From: Desulfomonile tiedjei
GTDB taxonomy: Bacteria; Desulfobacterota; Desulfomonilia; Desulfomonilales; Desulfomonilaceae
Assembly: GCA_016212925.1 (NCBI GenBank)
Contig: JACRDF010000007.1
Span: 1 to 36,895 of the forward strand
Length of the DNA: 36,895 nt
Direction: 5' to 3'
Shown in pieces: positions 25,518 through 33,629 of this stretch. The translations under genes and the position numbers were made by a program. Numbering within the stretch: the first letter of the stretch is position 1; each line of letters opens with the position of its first letter. Under the pieces are notes generated by a model, which was not told where the DNA came from, did no database searches, and saw only the letters and a program-made list of their open reading frames with translations.

Positions 25518-25705
25518 GGTGCCACGGACCTGGGCCTTGCCAGGTCGGTGATTCCTGCCAGTTCTATCGCTACGCTAACTCGGAAGATTCCCAGCCTTAC
25601 CGTACCATCGGCTCGCTTTTCAATCTGGTATTCAATGCGGAGGACAACCTTGCCGTTTTCCAAAAACGCCGGGACGGACCTAGCGGAGCCCAGGTCCGTG
25701 GCACC
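25518..25705. repeat. 188-bp MITE-like unit with 17-bp perfect terminal inverted repeats
   Basis: The ends are GGTGCCACGGACCTGGG (25518-25534) and its exact reverse complement (25689-25705). Each end also forms a local hairpin: 25523-25550 (11 bp, one mismatch) and 25674-25699 (8 bp). Related hairpins occur at 6269-6293 and 34259-34285. It has no coding capacity, so it is either a miniature mobile element or two inverted copies of a palindromic repeat. Confidence 0.7.
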
Positions 25706-25794
25706 CGGGAGAAATCCGCGATCACTGTCGAAAACTGCTATAGTATTGAAATTAGGTCTTATTGCAACTTCTTGAGGAAGGCCGCAGCGCGTAG

Positions 25795-28290
25795 CTATTC
25801 AGCATCCAAGGCTTTCCGCACCGTCTCCAGAAGCGCCTTCACGGTGTACGGTTTAGCGACGAAGCCCTTGGCTCGTTCCCTGACGCCGGGCTCGGCGGAA
25901 GAGTCTGTAGAGTACCCGCTGGCAAGCAGAATCCTTGCCTGTGAATTGATCTTCAAGATTTCTTCCAGACACTGGGCGCCACCCATGACAGGCATCATCA
26001 GATCCAAGATCACCAAGGCAATCTCTTTCCCGTTCCTTTCGTAGATCCGGAGTGCCTCCAGGCCATTTGTCGCGGTAAGCACCGTGTATCCGGCTCGGCT
26101 CAGAATTTTCTTTCCCAACTCCATGATGAATTCTTCGTCATCGGCCAGCAGGATGGTTTCAGTGCCAAATGCGGGCATTTCGGCGGTATCAGCCGGATTG
26201 AACTCGTCATGCGACGCCATAGCAGGCAAAAAAATCTTGAAGTTGGTGCCTAGGCCCCTTTCGCTGTGACATTGGATATGCCCGCCGTGGTTCTCCACTA
26301 TGCCGAAGACCATTGCCAACCCGAGGCCTGTGCCTTCGCCGGGCTTTTTGGTCGTGTAAAAGGGCTCGAAAATATGGCTCACCACTTCCGTGCTCATCCC
26401 ATGGCCGGTGTCTGAAACCGTGAGAAGAACATAGTTCCCTGATTGACACTGAAAATGGTCAAGGCAATACTGCTCGTCCAGAAACACGTTGCCGGTAGAA
26501 ATGGTTAGCCGCCCACCGTTCGGCATTGCATCCTTGGCGTTTACGGCCAGATTCAGTAAGATTTGCTCCATCTGGCCCGGATCGGCATTGACGGTTCCCA
26601 AGTCCTCTTCCAAAACTAGCTCTATCTCGATCATCTTGGGGATGGTTCTTCTCAAAAGACTCTCAGCCTGCTTCACCTCGTGGTTCAGGTCCAGCGGCCG
26701 CGGCTTGGTCTCGATCCGTCGGCTAAACGTCAACAATCTCCGAACCAAATCCGCCCCACTCTTGGCCGACTGGACTATTTTTCGCAGGTCCGCGGTGTCA
26801 GGGTCCTCCCGGCTCTTGTCCATCAACAACAACTCCGCGAAACCCAGAATGACTGTGAGGACATTGTTAAAATCGTGCGCAATCCCGCCGGCCAAGGTTC
26901 CCACAGCTTCCATCCTTTGGGCCTGAACAAGCTGTTGCTCCAGCTCCATCTGCCGCGTGACATCATTCCCTATGGCAACGTACTTCACGATCAGCCCTGC
27001 GGAGTTTCGCACTGGAGAGATAGTCATGTCTTCGTGGTAGAGCCTGCCGTCCTTACTCTTGCTGATCATTCGTCCTTTCCAGGGTTTGCCGCTGGTGATG
27101 GTGGCCAGCACTCTTTGGTACACTAAGGCGTCGTTTTCGGTGCCTTTTAAGAATTTCGGGTTTTTACCAAGCACTTCCTCTTTCGTGTATCCGGAAATCT
27201 TCTCAAAGGCCGGATTGACGTATTCAATGATTCCGTGGTTGTCCGTAATCATGACTGTCTCAACAGATTGCTCAATAGCCGTCACAAGACGCAGGCGCTC
27301 TTCTTCGGTGGCTCTGCGTTCGGTGATGTCTATGGCGTATTCGATAACGTGTGTCACCTCGCCCGTGCCATCGAAAACCGGATACGCGTGGAGTTCGACA
27401 TTCTTTGCTTCACCGTTGCCGTTGTAATGAACATGCTCCACTGTTGCAGGTTTCCCGGTTTTCTTGACGATTTCCAGGGGGCACGGATGTTTCGATGTAT
27501 TACAGGGTTCCTCGCGGCCATGGGTCAGGGCGTAGCACGCGGTCCCCTTAGACGCAAAAACGCGTCGGGCGGCTGAATTGGACATTATCACCCTGTAATC
27601 CTTCGGATCGATGACGTAGAAGGGATGAGTTACTGATTCGAGTAGGTCATTGAGGAACTTCCTCTGCTCTAGGATCCTGTTCTCGGCCTTTTTCTGCTGG
27701 GTGATGTCCCTGTCTATGGCAAGGATGTACTTCCGGTCGCCAAGCTCTATTAGGCCGGAATTTATCTCCAGGGGAAACACTTGACCGTCTTTCCTGCGGT
27801 GCGTGACTTCCTCTCTTATCCTTTCTCCGCGTAAAAGCCGTTCAAGCCTCCTGGGTACTGCTTGCGCGGCCTCAGGGGTATCCAGGTCCCCGATGTTCAT
27901 GGACATAAGCTCGTCCAAGGTGTAGCCGTGCATGTCCGCTGCGGCCTGGTTCGCGGAGATGATTTTACCAGCGTTCTTGCCTTCAGCCTCGAGTAGATAA
28001 ATGGAGTCGCCGGCATGCTCAAACAATGCCCTGTACCGCTGCTCACTTTCATGATAGGCCTCTTCGGCCCTCTTCCTTTTAGCAATAGCTCCCGCGGCTA
28101 TGGCCCCGAACACGACAAAGGAGATCGCGATCAGCGAACGATGAAAGATGACATGAGGGCAGACATCAAAAATTAGTGCTCCCCAAAAGGACTTTTCTTC
28201 TAAAAAGAAGTGTTCGAGTGCTGCATCAGCCCCACAGACGAATACAAAGAAGAAGACTGCAAGAGCAAGTATTCTGTATTCGGTCTTCAA
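25795..28290 (-). CDS. Membrane hybrid histidine kinase with three PAS domains (one Cys-rich) and receiver
   Basis: An 831-residue protein. Its N-terminal pair of membrane helices (about 6-26, 52-70) aligns gaplessly with the kinase at 20147-22741. PAS1 (about 82-200) and PAS2 (about 212-335) follow, the latter with Cys252, Cys263, His268 and Cys270 clustered (EEPCNTSKHPCPL). Then come PAS3 (about 345-465), HisKA with His in AGGIAHDFNN, an ATPase domain (NLAVNAKDAM, DTGHGM, GEGTGLGLA) and a receiver (LADDEE, VILDLMMP). The TTG at 28290 is chosen because it matches the paralogue's first residue and has GGAAGGGAG 8 nt upstream; an upstream frame to 28395 would run into the promoter. A strong sigma-54 promoter precedes it. 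Confidence 0.92.
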   Translation of the reverse strand: MKTEYRILALAVFFFVFVCGADAALEHFFLEEKSFWGALIFDVCPHVIFHRSLIAISFVVFGAIAAGAIAKRKRAEEAYHESEQRYRALFEHAGDSIYLLEAEGKNAGKIISANQAAADMHGYTLDELMSMNIGDLDTPEAAQAVPRRLERLLRGERIREEVTHRRKDGQVFPLEINSGLIELGDRKYILAIDRDITQQKKAENRILEQRKFLNDLLESVTHPFYVIDPKDYRVIMSNSAARRVFASKGTACYALTHGREEPCNTSKHPCPLEIVKKTGKPATVEHVHYNGNGEAKNVELHAYPVFDGTGEVTHVIEYAIDITERRATEEERLRLVTAIEQSVETVMITDNHGIIEYVNPAFEKISGYTKEEVLGKNPKFLKGTENDALVYQRVLATITSGKPWKGRMISKSKDGRLYHEDMTISPVRNSAGLIVKYVAIGNDVTRQMELEQQLVQAQRMEAVGTLAGGIAHDFNNVLTVILGFAELLLMDKSREDPDTADLRKIVQSAKSGADLVRRLLTFSRRIETKPRPLDLNHEVKQAESLLRRTIPKMIEIELVLEEDLGTVNADPGQMEQILLNLAVNAKDAMPNGGRLTISTGNVFLDEQYCLDHFQCQSGNYVLLTVSDTGHGMSTEVVSHIFEPFYTTKKPGEGTGLGLAMVFGIVENHGGHIQCHSERGLGTNFKIFLPAMASHDEFNPADTAEMPAFGTETILLADDEEFIMELGKKILSRAGYTVLTATNGLEALRIYERNGKEIALVILDLMMPVMGGAQCLEEILKINSQARILLASGYSTDSSAEPGVRERAKGFVAKPYTVKALLETVRKALDAE

Positions 28291-28383
28291 TGGTTGACTC
28301 CCTTCCGATGCGTTTGTCGGCCGGCAGCGAGGCCTTGAAGCTTTGATTATTCGCTTGCCCGTCGCATCACCGCTTTGATAGGA

Positions 28384-28400
28384 AGCAACTTTCATGCCAA
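28384..28400 (-). promoter_or_regulatory. Sigma-54 (-24/-12) promoter of the three-PAS hybrid kinase
   Basis: The minus strand reads TTGGCATGAAAGTTGCT, with TGGCATG at -24, TTGCT at -12 and exact GG-N10-GC spacing. The predicted start near 28373 leaves a leader of about 83 nt before the TTG start at 28290, which supports that start over the longer frame. Confidence 0.78.
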
Positions 28401-28522
28401 ATTATCACCATTGGAGCGCCTGTGCCGGTTGAGATAGGCCCGTTGAGAAAAACAATGTCCGGTTCACCAGAAAATAGGCTGAAGGACTGACAGTAACGCG
28501 AGGAGCCAGTCACCCCAGCGAA

Positions 28523-28614
28523 CCCCGGATCAAAGTCCGGGGCAGGCACCGGGGTCCAGAAGGCCCGAGCAGAACGCGGGTTTGCAAAGCCTGGATTCCG
28601 GCGTTCGCCGGAAT
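28523..28614. repeat. Dispersed palindromic repeat of the common bacterial type
   Basis: It contains CCCCGGA/TCCGGGG (28523-28542) and the palindrome ATTCCGGCG-TT-CGCCGGAAT (28595-28614). These match the widely dispersed intergenic repeat whose chance translations read RHSGERRNPG or VIPANAGIQ. It is probably present in many copies in this genome. Confidence 0.75.
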
Positions 28615-28942
28615 GACGGGATGGTGCCGGACAAATCGGACAAGTATTTCGGCAACCCATATGCAATTTCGCCTACGCGACACAGGGGCGGAACGACCCC
28701 ACTTACCCCCGCAGGCATCAGGAACAGACAACGGAGTTCATTGAGGTGAGCCATCTGGGCAGGTTGGTGATTTCGCGGCACTAGGGGCCGGCAGATGAGT
28801 TGACCCCTACCATAGAAAAGGCGGTATGCTCAAATGCTAACTTCCTGGCAATACAGGGATACTATCGAATTGCCGGGCACGGGTTCAGCCCCAACGTGGA
28901 ACGCGGTTAGTTCTTCCGCCGTAGACCGGCATCAAGGGGGCT

Positions 28943-30775
28943 CTAGTTCGGGAGGGTGAAGTAAAACGTGGTTCCGGAGCCACGCTCAGACTCGACCCAG
29001 ATCCGACCGCCGTGGCGATCGACGATCTTTTTTACGATGGCAAGGCCGATGCCTGTCCCCTCGTAATCGGTTCTGGTGTGCAGTCTTTGAAAGATCATGA
29101 AAATACGGATCAAATGCTGAGATTCAATACCGATACCGTTGTCTTTCACTGAAAAAGTCCACTGATCCCCGTTTGATGCCGCGGATACATGGATCACGGG
29201 TGCAGCGTCCTTTCGTTGGAATTTTATTGCATTGGAAATCAAATTTTGAAAAACCTGAGTCAATTGCGTGGGGTCTCCGGTCACCGTGGGCAATGGATCT
29301 CTAGTAACCACAGCCTCAGTCCTGGAAATGGCAGAATCCAGATTTGCCAAGACCAAGTTCAGCACCTCCTCGCAATTGGTCGGCTTGAATGGTTTCCCTT
29401 TGGTACCCAGCCGGGAATAGGTCAAGAGATCATTGATAAGGTCCTTCATCCTTGTAACTGATTCCAATGCATAGCTCATGAATTGGTCGGCATCTGAACC
29501 CAGTTTCCCTTGGTACCTTTTGGCCAGAAGCTGTACGCAACTTGTTACGTTCCTCAAAGGCTCCTGCAGATCATGAGAGGCAACAAAGGCAAACTGTTCG
29601 AGGTCGGCATTGGAACGCTGCAACTCACTGGCTTGTTTTTCCAGGGCCTCTTCGGCCTTCTTCTGGCGGGTGACATCTCGAATGATTCCCTGGTACCCTA
29701 CAACAGATCCGTCCTCTCCCAGACGAACGTTGCTGGTGAGAAGGCAATCTAGAAGGGTACCGTCTCTCTTGCGGAAGCGCACTTCGTAATCCTTCACCGA
29801 GCCCGTTTTCTCTACCGCCCCTTGATACTTGGCCCTGTCCGCGCCATCCACGTAGAGCCGGTGAACATCCATCCCGATCATTTCTTCCGCTGTGTATCCA
29901 AACATATCAAACACCGACTGATTGGCCTCCAGCAACTCACCCGCTCGGGATGACATGAAGACACCGTCCCTGGAGTCGTCGAACAATAGCCGGTATTTTC
30001 TTTCACTTGCCCCCAGCGCCTGTTGAGCCTGATCGCGCTCGTCTTCGCGTTTTTCCAGCCTCCTCACGCCGAGGACTATCCCAACCAGTCCTATGAGAAA
30101 TATCGAGCCGTGAGAAACGATTTGAGTTTGTATTTCAGATCGTTGGATCTCCAGAAGGTTTTTCAGCGGCAAGGCTATTCCCACACCGCCTCGGATGTCC
30201 CCCTCTTTGTAGTTTCCGTGGCATTTTAGACAGTCTTTCTCGGCATGAAGGGGCCTGATAAATCTCAAATATGGCTGTCCATTAATGTCGGTAAATTCCG
30301 CAGCCTCTTTCTCTCCCCTTTCGAAGGCCAGCAACGCAATCTTCTCCCAATCATCCGGCTGGTTTTCAGGGCGCAAGGGTTTTAGGCTGGTAATGTGGCC
30401 GGCCACCCCGTACAGGTCGGCAAATTCTTCATGGAGCAGGCGGAGCATGTAAGCAGGATTCACCAGGGTCAGTTCCTTGCCGGAAGGGGTCTGCAAATCG
30501 CGCTCGGGCACATGTTTCAGATGGGGATTCGGGGAAGTCCTGTTGTCCACGGGCACGTACACCCCGCCATGAGACGAGGCCCATAGTCGGAATGCCCGAT
30601 CCTTGTCAAAATGCGCTTGCGCCACATGAACGGCTACCCGCCTTGTTGCTTCGGTGGTTTTAGATATGCCCCAAAGCAACAATCCAAAGACCGCGGCAGC
30701 CCACATGGCGATCAGAGTGTACGAGAAGGATTTCAACGTCCTGGTTCTACGGAAAAACTCGTCATCAATTCTCAT
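28943..30775 (-). CDS. Sensor histidine kinase with periplasmic DUF3365-type c-heme domain and PAS
   Basis: A 610-residue protein. Membrane helix 1 (about 17-37) is followed by a periplasmic DUF3365/Tll0287-like domain (about 45-215) with a c-type heme motif CLKCH at 182-186. Helix 2 is at about 221-238. A PAS domain (about 255-375) leads to a HisKA of the bacteriophytochrome-like kind (acceptor His in FVASHDLQEPLRN) and an HATPase domain (NAIKF, DNGIGIE, YEGTGIGLA). It has no receiver, so it needs a separate partner, which is not adjacent. A single periplasmic heme c suggests redox or gas sensing. The ATG has GAGAAGG about 9 nt upstream. Confidence 0.92.
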   Translation of the reverse strand: MRIDDEFFRRTRTLKSFSYTLIAMWAAAVFGLLLWGISKTTEATRRVAVHVAQAHFDKDRAFRLWASSHGGVYVPVDNRTSPNPHLKHVPERDLQTPSGKELTLVNPAYMLRLLHEEFADLYGVAGHITSLKPLRPENQPDDWEKIALLAFERGEKEAAEFTDINGQPYLRFIRPLHAEKDCLKCHGNYKEGDIRGGVGIALPLKNLLEIQRSEIQTQIVSHGSIFLIGLVGIVLGVRRLEKREDERDQAQQALGASERKYRLLFDDSRDGVFMSSRAGELLEANQSVFDMFGYTAEEMIGMDVHRLYVDGADRAKYQGAVEKTGSVKDYEVRFRKRDGTLLDCLLTSNVRLGEDGSVVGYQGIIRDVTRQKKAEEALEKQASELQRSNADLEQFAFVASHDLQEPLRNVTSCVQLLAKRYQGKLGSDADQFMSYALESVTRMKDLINDLLTYSRLGTKGKPFKPTNCEEVLNLVLANLDSAISRTEAVVTRDPLPTVTGDPTQLTQVFQNLISNAIKFQRKDAAPVIHVSAASNGDQWTFSVKDNGIGIESQHLIRIFMIFQRLHTRTDYEGTGIGLAIVKKIVDRHGGRIWVESERGSGTTFYFTLPN

Positions 30776-31062
30776 TCTTGCGCCTTCTCGATAATTGGAT
30801 TAATGAACAATATAGGGACAGTAGCGCAAAATCTTGTACAAACGGGAGCGAAATAATTATCCTTGGAGTTTAAGTGATGCCCCCTCCTCAGTCAAGCCCT
30901 TTTTCAGCCCTGTGCCGGAGCCTTGAAAACCCTGGCCCAGTCGTGGGATTGTGTTCGCTGTTTCCGGTCCTGGGTCGGCGGCGAAGAAAGGATCGGTGAA
31001 TTCTGCCGTGAGCTTGTGTTTGACCTCCTATTTGGCACCAGCGGTTGTTCTAAAAATTCGAC

Positions 31063-31473
31063 TCAATGCCCATTACACAAGCTCGTCAGGTCCATCAACA
31101 ACCTGACATCCTCGCTGGCAATCTCGACCTCGAGCGGAAGAAAAGTGGCCCGAAACCCGCGGGGCTCCCATCCCGCCGGAGGAGAACGCCACCCCTCCCT
31201 GTGTCTCTGCAACGCAACGGCTTTTTCCAACAATTCGTTGCACGGACAAAACGGGCCGTAAACCGCACGAGCATTCCTGGCGAGGTCGTTCAGGGCCGCT
31301 TTAAGGAGTTCTTGTCGCTCTGCGGGATTCGGATAGTCACGGGAAATGCGGGTGCTGGTCAACACGAATTCCTCTATGATTTTGTGGCATTTTTCTCCCG
31401 CGGCCGAGGTTCCGGTCGCCAGTGTAAGGCTGAATACCGCGATCGCAAATATTTGAGTAAGGCCTGACTTCAC
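31063..31473 (-). CDS. Small exported protein of unknown function
   Basis: A 136-residue protein starting at a GTG with GGAAAGG upstream. Residues 2-25 (KSGLTQIFAIAVFSLTLATG then TSAA) form a signal peptide, so it should be periplasmic or secreted. The mature part is mostly helical, has four Cys (one after the cleavage site, a CPC pair, one near the C-terminus) and a WRSPPAGWEPRG turn. I do not recognise the family. Longer frames to 31674 bury the signal sequence and are unlikely. It lies upstream of the heme-sensor kinase on the same strand, about 290 bp away. Confidence 0.6.
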   Translation of the reverse strand: MKSGLTQIFAIAVFSLTLATGTSAAGEKCHKIIEEFVLTSTRISRDYPNPAERQELLKAALNDLARNARAVYGPFCPCNELLEKAVALQRHREGWRSPPAGWEPRGFRATFLPLEVEIASEDVRLLMDLTSLCNGH

Positions 31474-31802
31474 CGCCGAATGCCTTTCCGTATTCTGGGG
31501 AGCGGATTGAGCGTTTTGTCCTGTTTTTACAATATAATACCTGCGAGGCTTGCGGTCCAGCGTGGTAGCGACATACCTTGGATCTACCCCTCGGCAGGAA
31601 TTCTTCAACTGGTGGCGGTTTGCCTGATAGCCATATTCCGACACGCGACCGAATCTTTGAATTGCGACCGGCATCTGAATTAATTGAAGATTGGGCCGCC
31701 AATGGTCGCGAGTTTATGAGGGCGGAAGGGAACCGGCTCAATGTAACGTGTGAAAGCACATTGTAACTTAGTATCGATTAGTTCCACCACGGAGACTGCA
31801 AA
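31474..31802. other. Divergent intergenic region without recognised elements
   Basis: It separates the leftward exported-protein gene from the rightward cupin gene. An imperfect inverted pair CAATGT/ACATTG flanks 13 bases just upstream of the cupin gene (about 31739-31763). Otherwise no promoter, RNA or gene is supported. Confidence 0.4.
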
Positions 31803-32174
31803 ATGATCGTCAAATTGTTGAAAGACCACATTATCAAGCAATCACCCACTTGCGGGCCGATTCATGAAATTCTGATCGGGGACGAGTATCCGTTTCTCAA
31901 CATAGCGACAGCGGAAGACATAAAGCCGACTAAGGCTCATTATCACGAGAGGTTTGACGAAATATACTTCGTCCTGGATGGATACATAGCCCTCAAGCTG
32001 TACGACCCAAAAAGTGAACGGATCTGGACCGAATATCTGGGAGCCAATGAACTTTGCGTAATCAGCAAAGGCATTCATCACGAAGTTACTGAGGCGTCGG
32101 GTACCAACAAACTATCTATCATTACGGTTCCTGGATTTCATAGCGACGACGAGCACCTGTCCGACAAAATTTAG
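31803..32174 (+). CDS. Small cupin-domain protein
   Basis: A 123-residue single-domain cupin. Motif 1 gives the metal ligands H46, H48 and E53 (HYHERFDE). Motif 2 contributes a His at 92-93 (GIHHEVTE). Length and layout fit stand-alone mannose-6-phosphate-isomerase-like cupins, which bind a metal and a small ligand or act as enzymes; the substrate is unknown. The ATG has GGAG 8 nt upstream. It precedes the nifS-like gene by 149 bp on the same strand, but a separate promoter lies between them. Confidence 0.85.
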   Translation: MIVKLLKDHIIKQSPTCGPIHEILIGDEYPFLNIATAEDIKPTKAHYHERFDEIYFVLDGYIALKLYDPKSERIWTEYLGANELCVISKGIHHEVTEASGTNKLSIITVPGFHSDDEHLSDKI

Positions 32175-32233
32175 ACAATGCTGCTCGGTCGGTCACCGGG
32201 AGCCGGGACAAATTCGGGAATCGGCCCGGTTCG

Positions 32234-32262
32234 TTGACATTCAGACCGGCGGTTATTATGTT
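32234..32262 (+). promoter_or_regulatory. Sigma-70-type promoter of the nifS-iscU pair
   Basis: TTGACA (32234-32239), a 17-bp spacer and TATGTT (32257-32262). The -35 is perfect and the -10 is four of six. It lies about 60 bp upstream of the nifS-like start. No IscR-type gene was seen nearby. Confidence 0.55.
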
Positions 32263-32323
32263 TAATCCACTGTTCAGAGGTCGTGGATTCACAACCGCAG
32301 GGTTCTTGTGAGGGGGTTGCGCC

Positions 32324-33508
32324 ATGAGAACAATCAATATGGATCATGTGGCCGCGTGTCCGCTTCTGCCGGAAGTGGTGGACGCCATGATACCGTTCCT
32401 CAAGGAAAAGTACGGAAACCCTTCCAGTATGCATAGCCTGGGAGAAGAGGTTACCGACGCCATTGATGAAGCTAGAAACCCGGTTGCTGCGCTCATAAAT
32501 GCCAGTGAGACGCAGATCTTTTTTACATCCGGTGGAACCGAGGCAAACAACTGGGCCCTAAAGGGAGTCGTTCAGGCTAATCGTGCTCGCGGGAACCACC
32601 TGATAACCTCTTCCGTCGAGCACTTCTCGATAATGCACGCGATAAAAGCGCTGGAAAAGCAGGGCGTGGAAGTAACCCGCCTCCCAACTGACAAATACGG
32701 CATGGTCGACCCGGACGATGTCAGGAAGGCAATTACTCCTCACACTGTTCTTATTTCGGTCATGCACGCGAATAATGAGGTCGGCACCATTCAACCGATC
32801 GCGGAAATAGGGAAGATTGCCAGGGAACATAAGATACCGTTCCATACGGACGCTGTGGCCACTGCGGGCGTAATTCCGGTGGATGTCGAAGCCATGAATG
32901 TGGATCTGCTGTCCATGGCCGCAAATCCGTTTTACGGCCCGCAAGGTGTCGGAGCCATGTACGTTCGGAAGGGGGTGCGTATTGACCCGCTTCTGGACGG
33001 AGGAATCCAGGAAGGGGGCATGCGAGCCGGGACCGAGAACGTCATCGGCATTGTGGGAATGGGCAAAGCAGCCGAGATAGCCACCCGCGACATGGGGTCC
33101 CGTATTGACCACTTGAAACCGTTGAGAAACCGTCTTATAAAAGAACTTCCCGCGGCCATGGAAGAGGTTGCTATCGTGGGTCACCCCACCGAGAGGCTCC
33201 CCGGCAACGTGAGCATCGCAGTCAAATATGTCGAAGGGGAGTCAATGCTCCTCTTTCTGGACATGGAAGGGATTAAAATAGCAAGCGGCTCCGCGTGCAT
33301 TTCCAGGTCCTTGAAGGTCTCACACGTCATGCTGGCCATGGGGATCGATGCGGCAACGGCTCAAGGGTCGCTCCTGTTCACATTGGGCATGGACAACAAT
33401 GACGAGGATGTGGACGATGTAGTGAAAATCCTTCCTCCGATTGTTCAGAAGCTGAGAGATATGTCCCCGCTCTACAAGAAAACTTCCATGCTCAAGACTA
33501 CGGGCTGA
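32324..33508 (+). CDS. NifS/IscS-family protein lacking the PLP-binding lysine
   Basis: A 394-residue protein of full NifS length with the class-V aminotransferase fold. It keeps TSGGTEANN, His100 (EHFSIMHA), the NNEVG segment, Asp176 (HTDA) and the persulfide Cys325 (SGSACISRS). Three key residues differ. The segment that normally reads SAHKFYGPKG is [10 protein letters not shown], so Pro202 replaces the Schiff-base lysine. Ala179 replaces the Gln after HTDAV. Leu351 replaces the substrate Arg of SIRFSLG. The codons are clear (gca aat ccg), so this is not a frame error. Normal cysteine desulfurase activity is therefore unlikely. Some sulfate reducers have such variants, as in Archaeoglobus IscS, which has Asp at the lysine position. 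It is followed by an intact IscU gene and is probably its structural partner. Confidence 0.9.
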   Translation: MRTINMDHVAACPLLPEVVDAMIPFLKEKYGNPSSMHSLGEEVTDAIDEARNPVAALINASETQIFFTSGGTEANNWALKGVVQANRARGNHLITSSVEHFSIMHAIKALEKQGVEVTRLPTDKYGMVDPDDVRKAITPHTVLISVMHANNEVGTIQPIAEIGKIAREHKIPFHTDAVATAGVIPVDVEAMNVDLLSMAANPFYGPQGVGAMYVRKGVRIDPLLDGGIQEGGMRAGTENVIGIVGMGKAAEIATRDMGSRIDHLKPLRNRLIKELPAAMEEVAIVGHPTERLPGNVSIAVKYVEGESMLLFLDMEGIKIASGSACISRSLKVSHVMLAMGIDAATAQGSLLFTLGMDNNDEDVDDVVKILPPIVQKLRDMSPLYKKTSMLKTTG

Positions 33509-33629
33509 TTGTTTTGGTCCTGGGGGGGCAACAAAGTCCAAACGTACCAACCGGATGTGCAAACCGACGTGGCAGCGCAATGCAGCATGGCCACAGCGAA
33601 AGACCCGGAAAACCAGGGGGTAAGAAGAT

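Larger units (their letters stand above)
25344..25794. other. Convergent intergenic region with repeats
   Basis: It lies between the converging methyltransferase and hybrid kinase genes. It contains the second copy of the 29-bp repeat (25439-25467) and a 188-bp inverted-repeat unit (25518-25705). No gene or classical terminator is supported. Confidence 0.5.
28291..28942. other. Gene-free stretch with sigma-54 promoter and a dispersed palindromic repeat
   Basis: The right-hand kinase reads into this region and the left-hand kinase is transcribed out of it. It holds the sigma-54 promoter of the left kinase (28384-28400) and a composite palindromic repeat (28523-28614). Small frames here translate into repeat-derived peptides and are not genes. 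Confidence 0.5.

Noticed and set aside
28367-28781. Three overlapping small minus-strand frames with RHSGERRNPG-like peptides
   Set aside because: These peptides are the usual chance translations of a dispersed palindromic repeat, not proteins.
30776-30880. Sigma-54-like site upstream of the heme-sensor kinase
   Set aside because: The best candidate has an 11-base rather than 10-base spacing and poor -24 bases.
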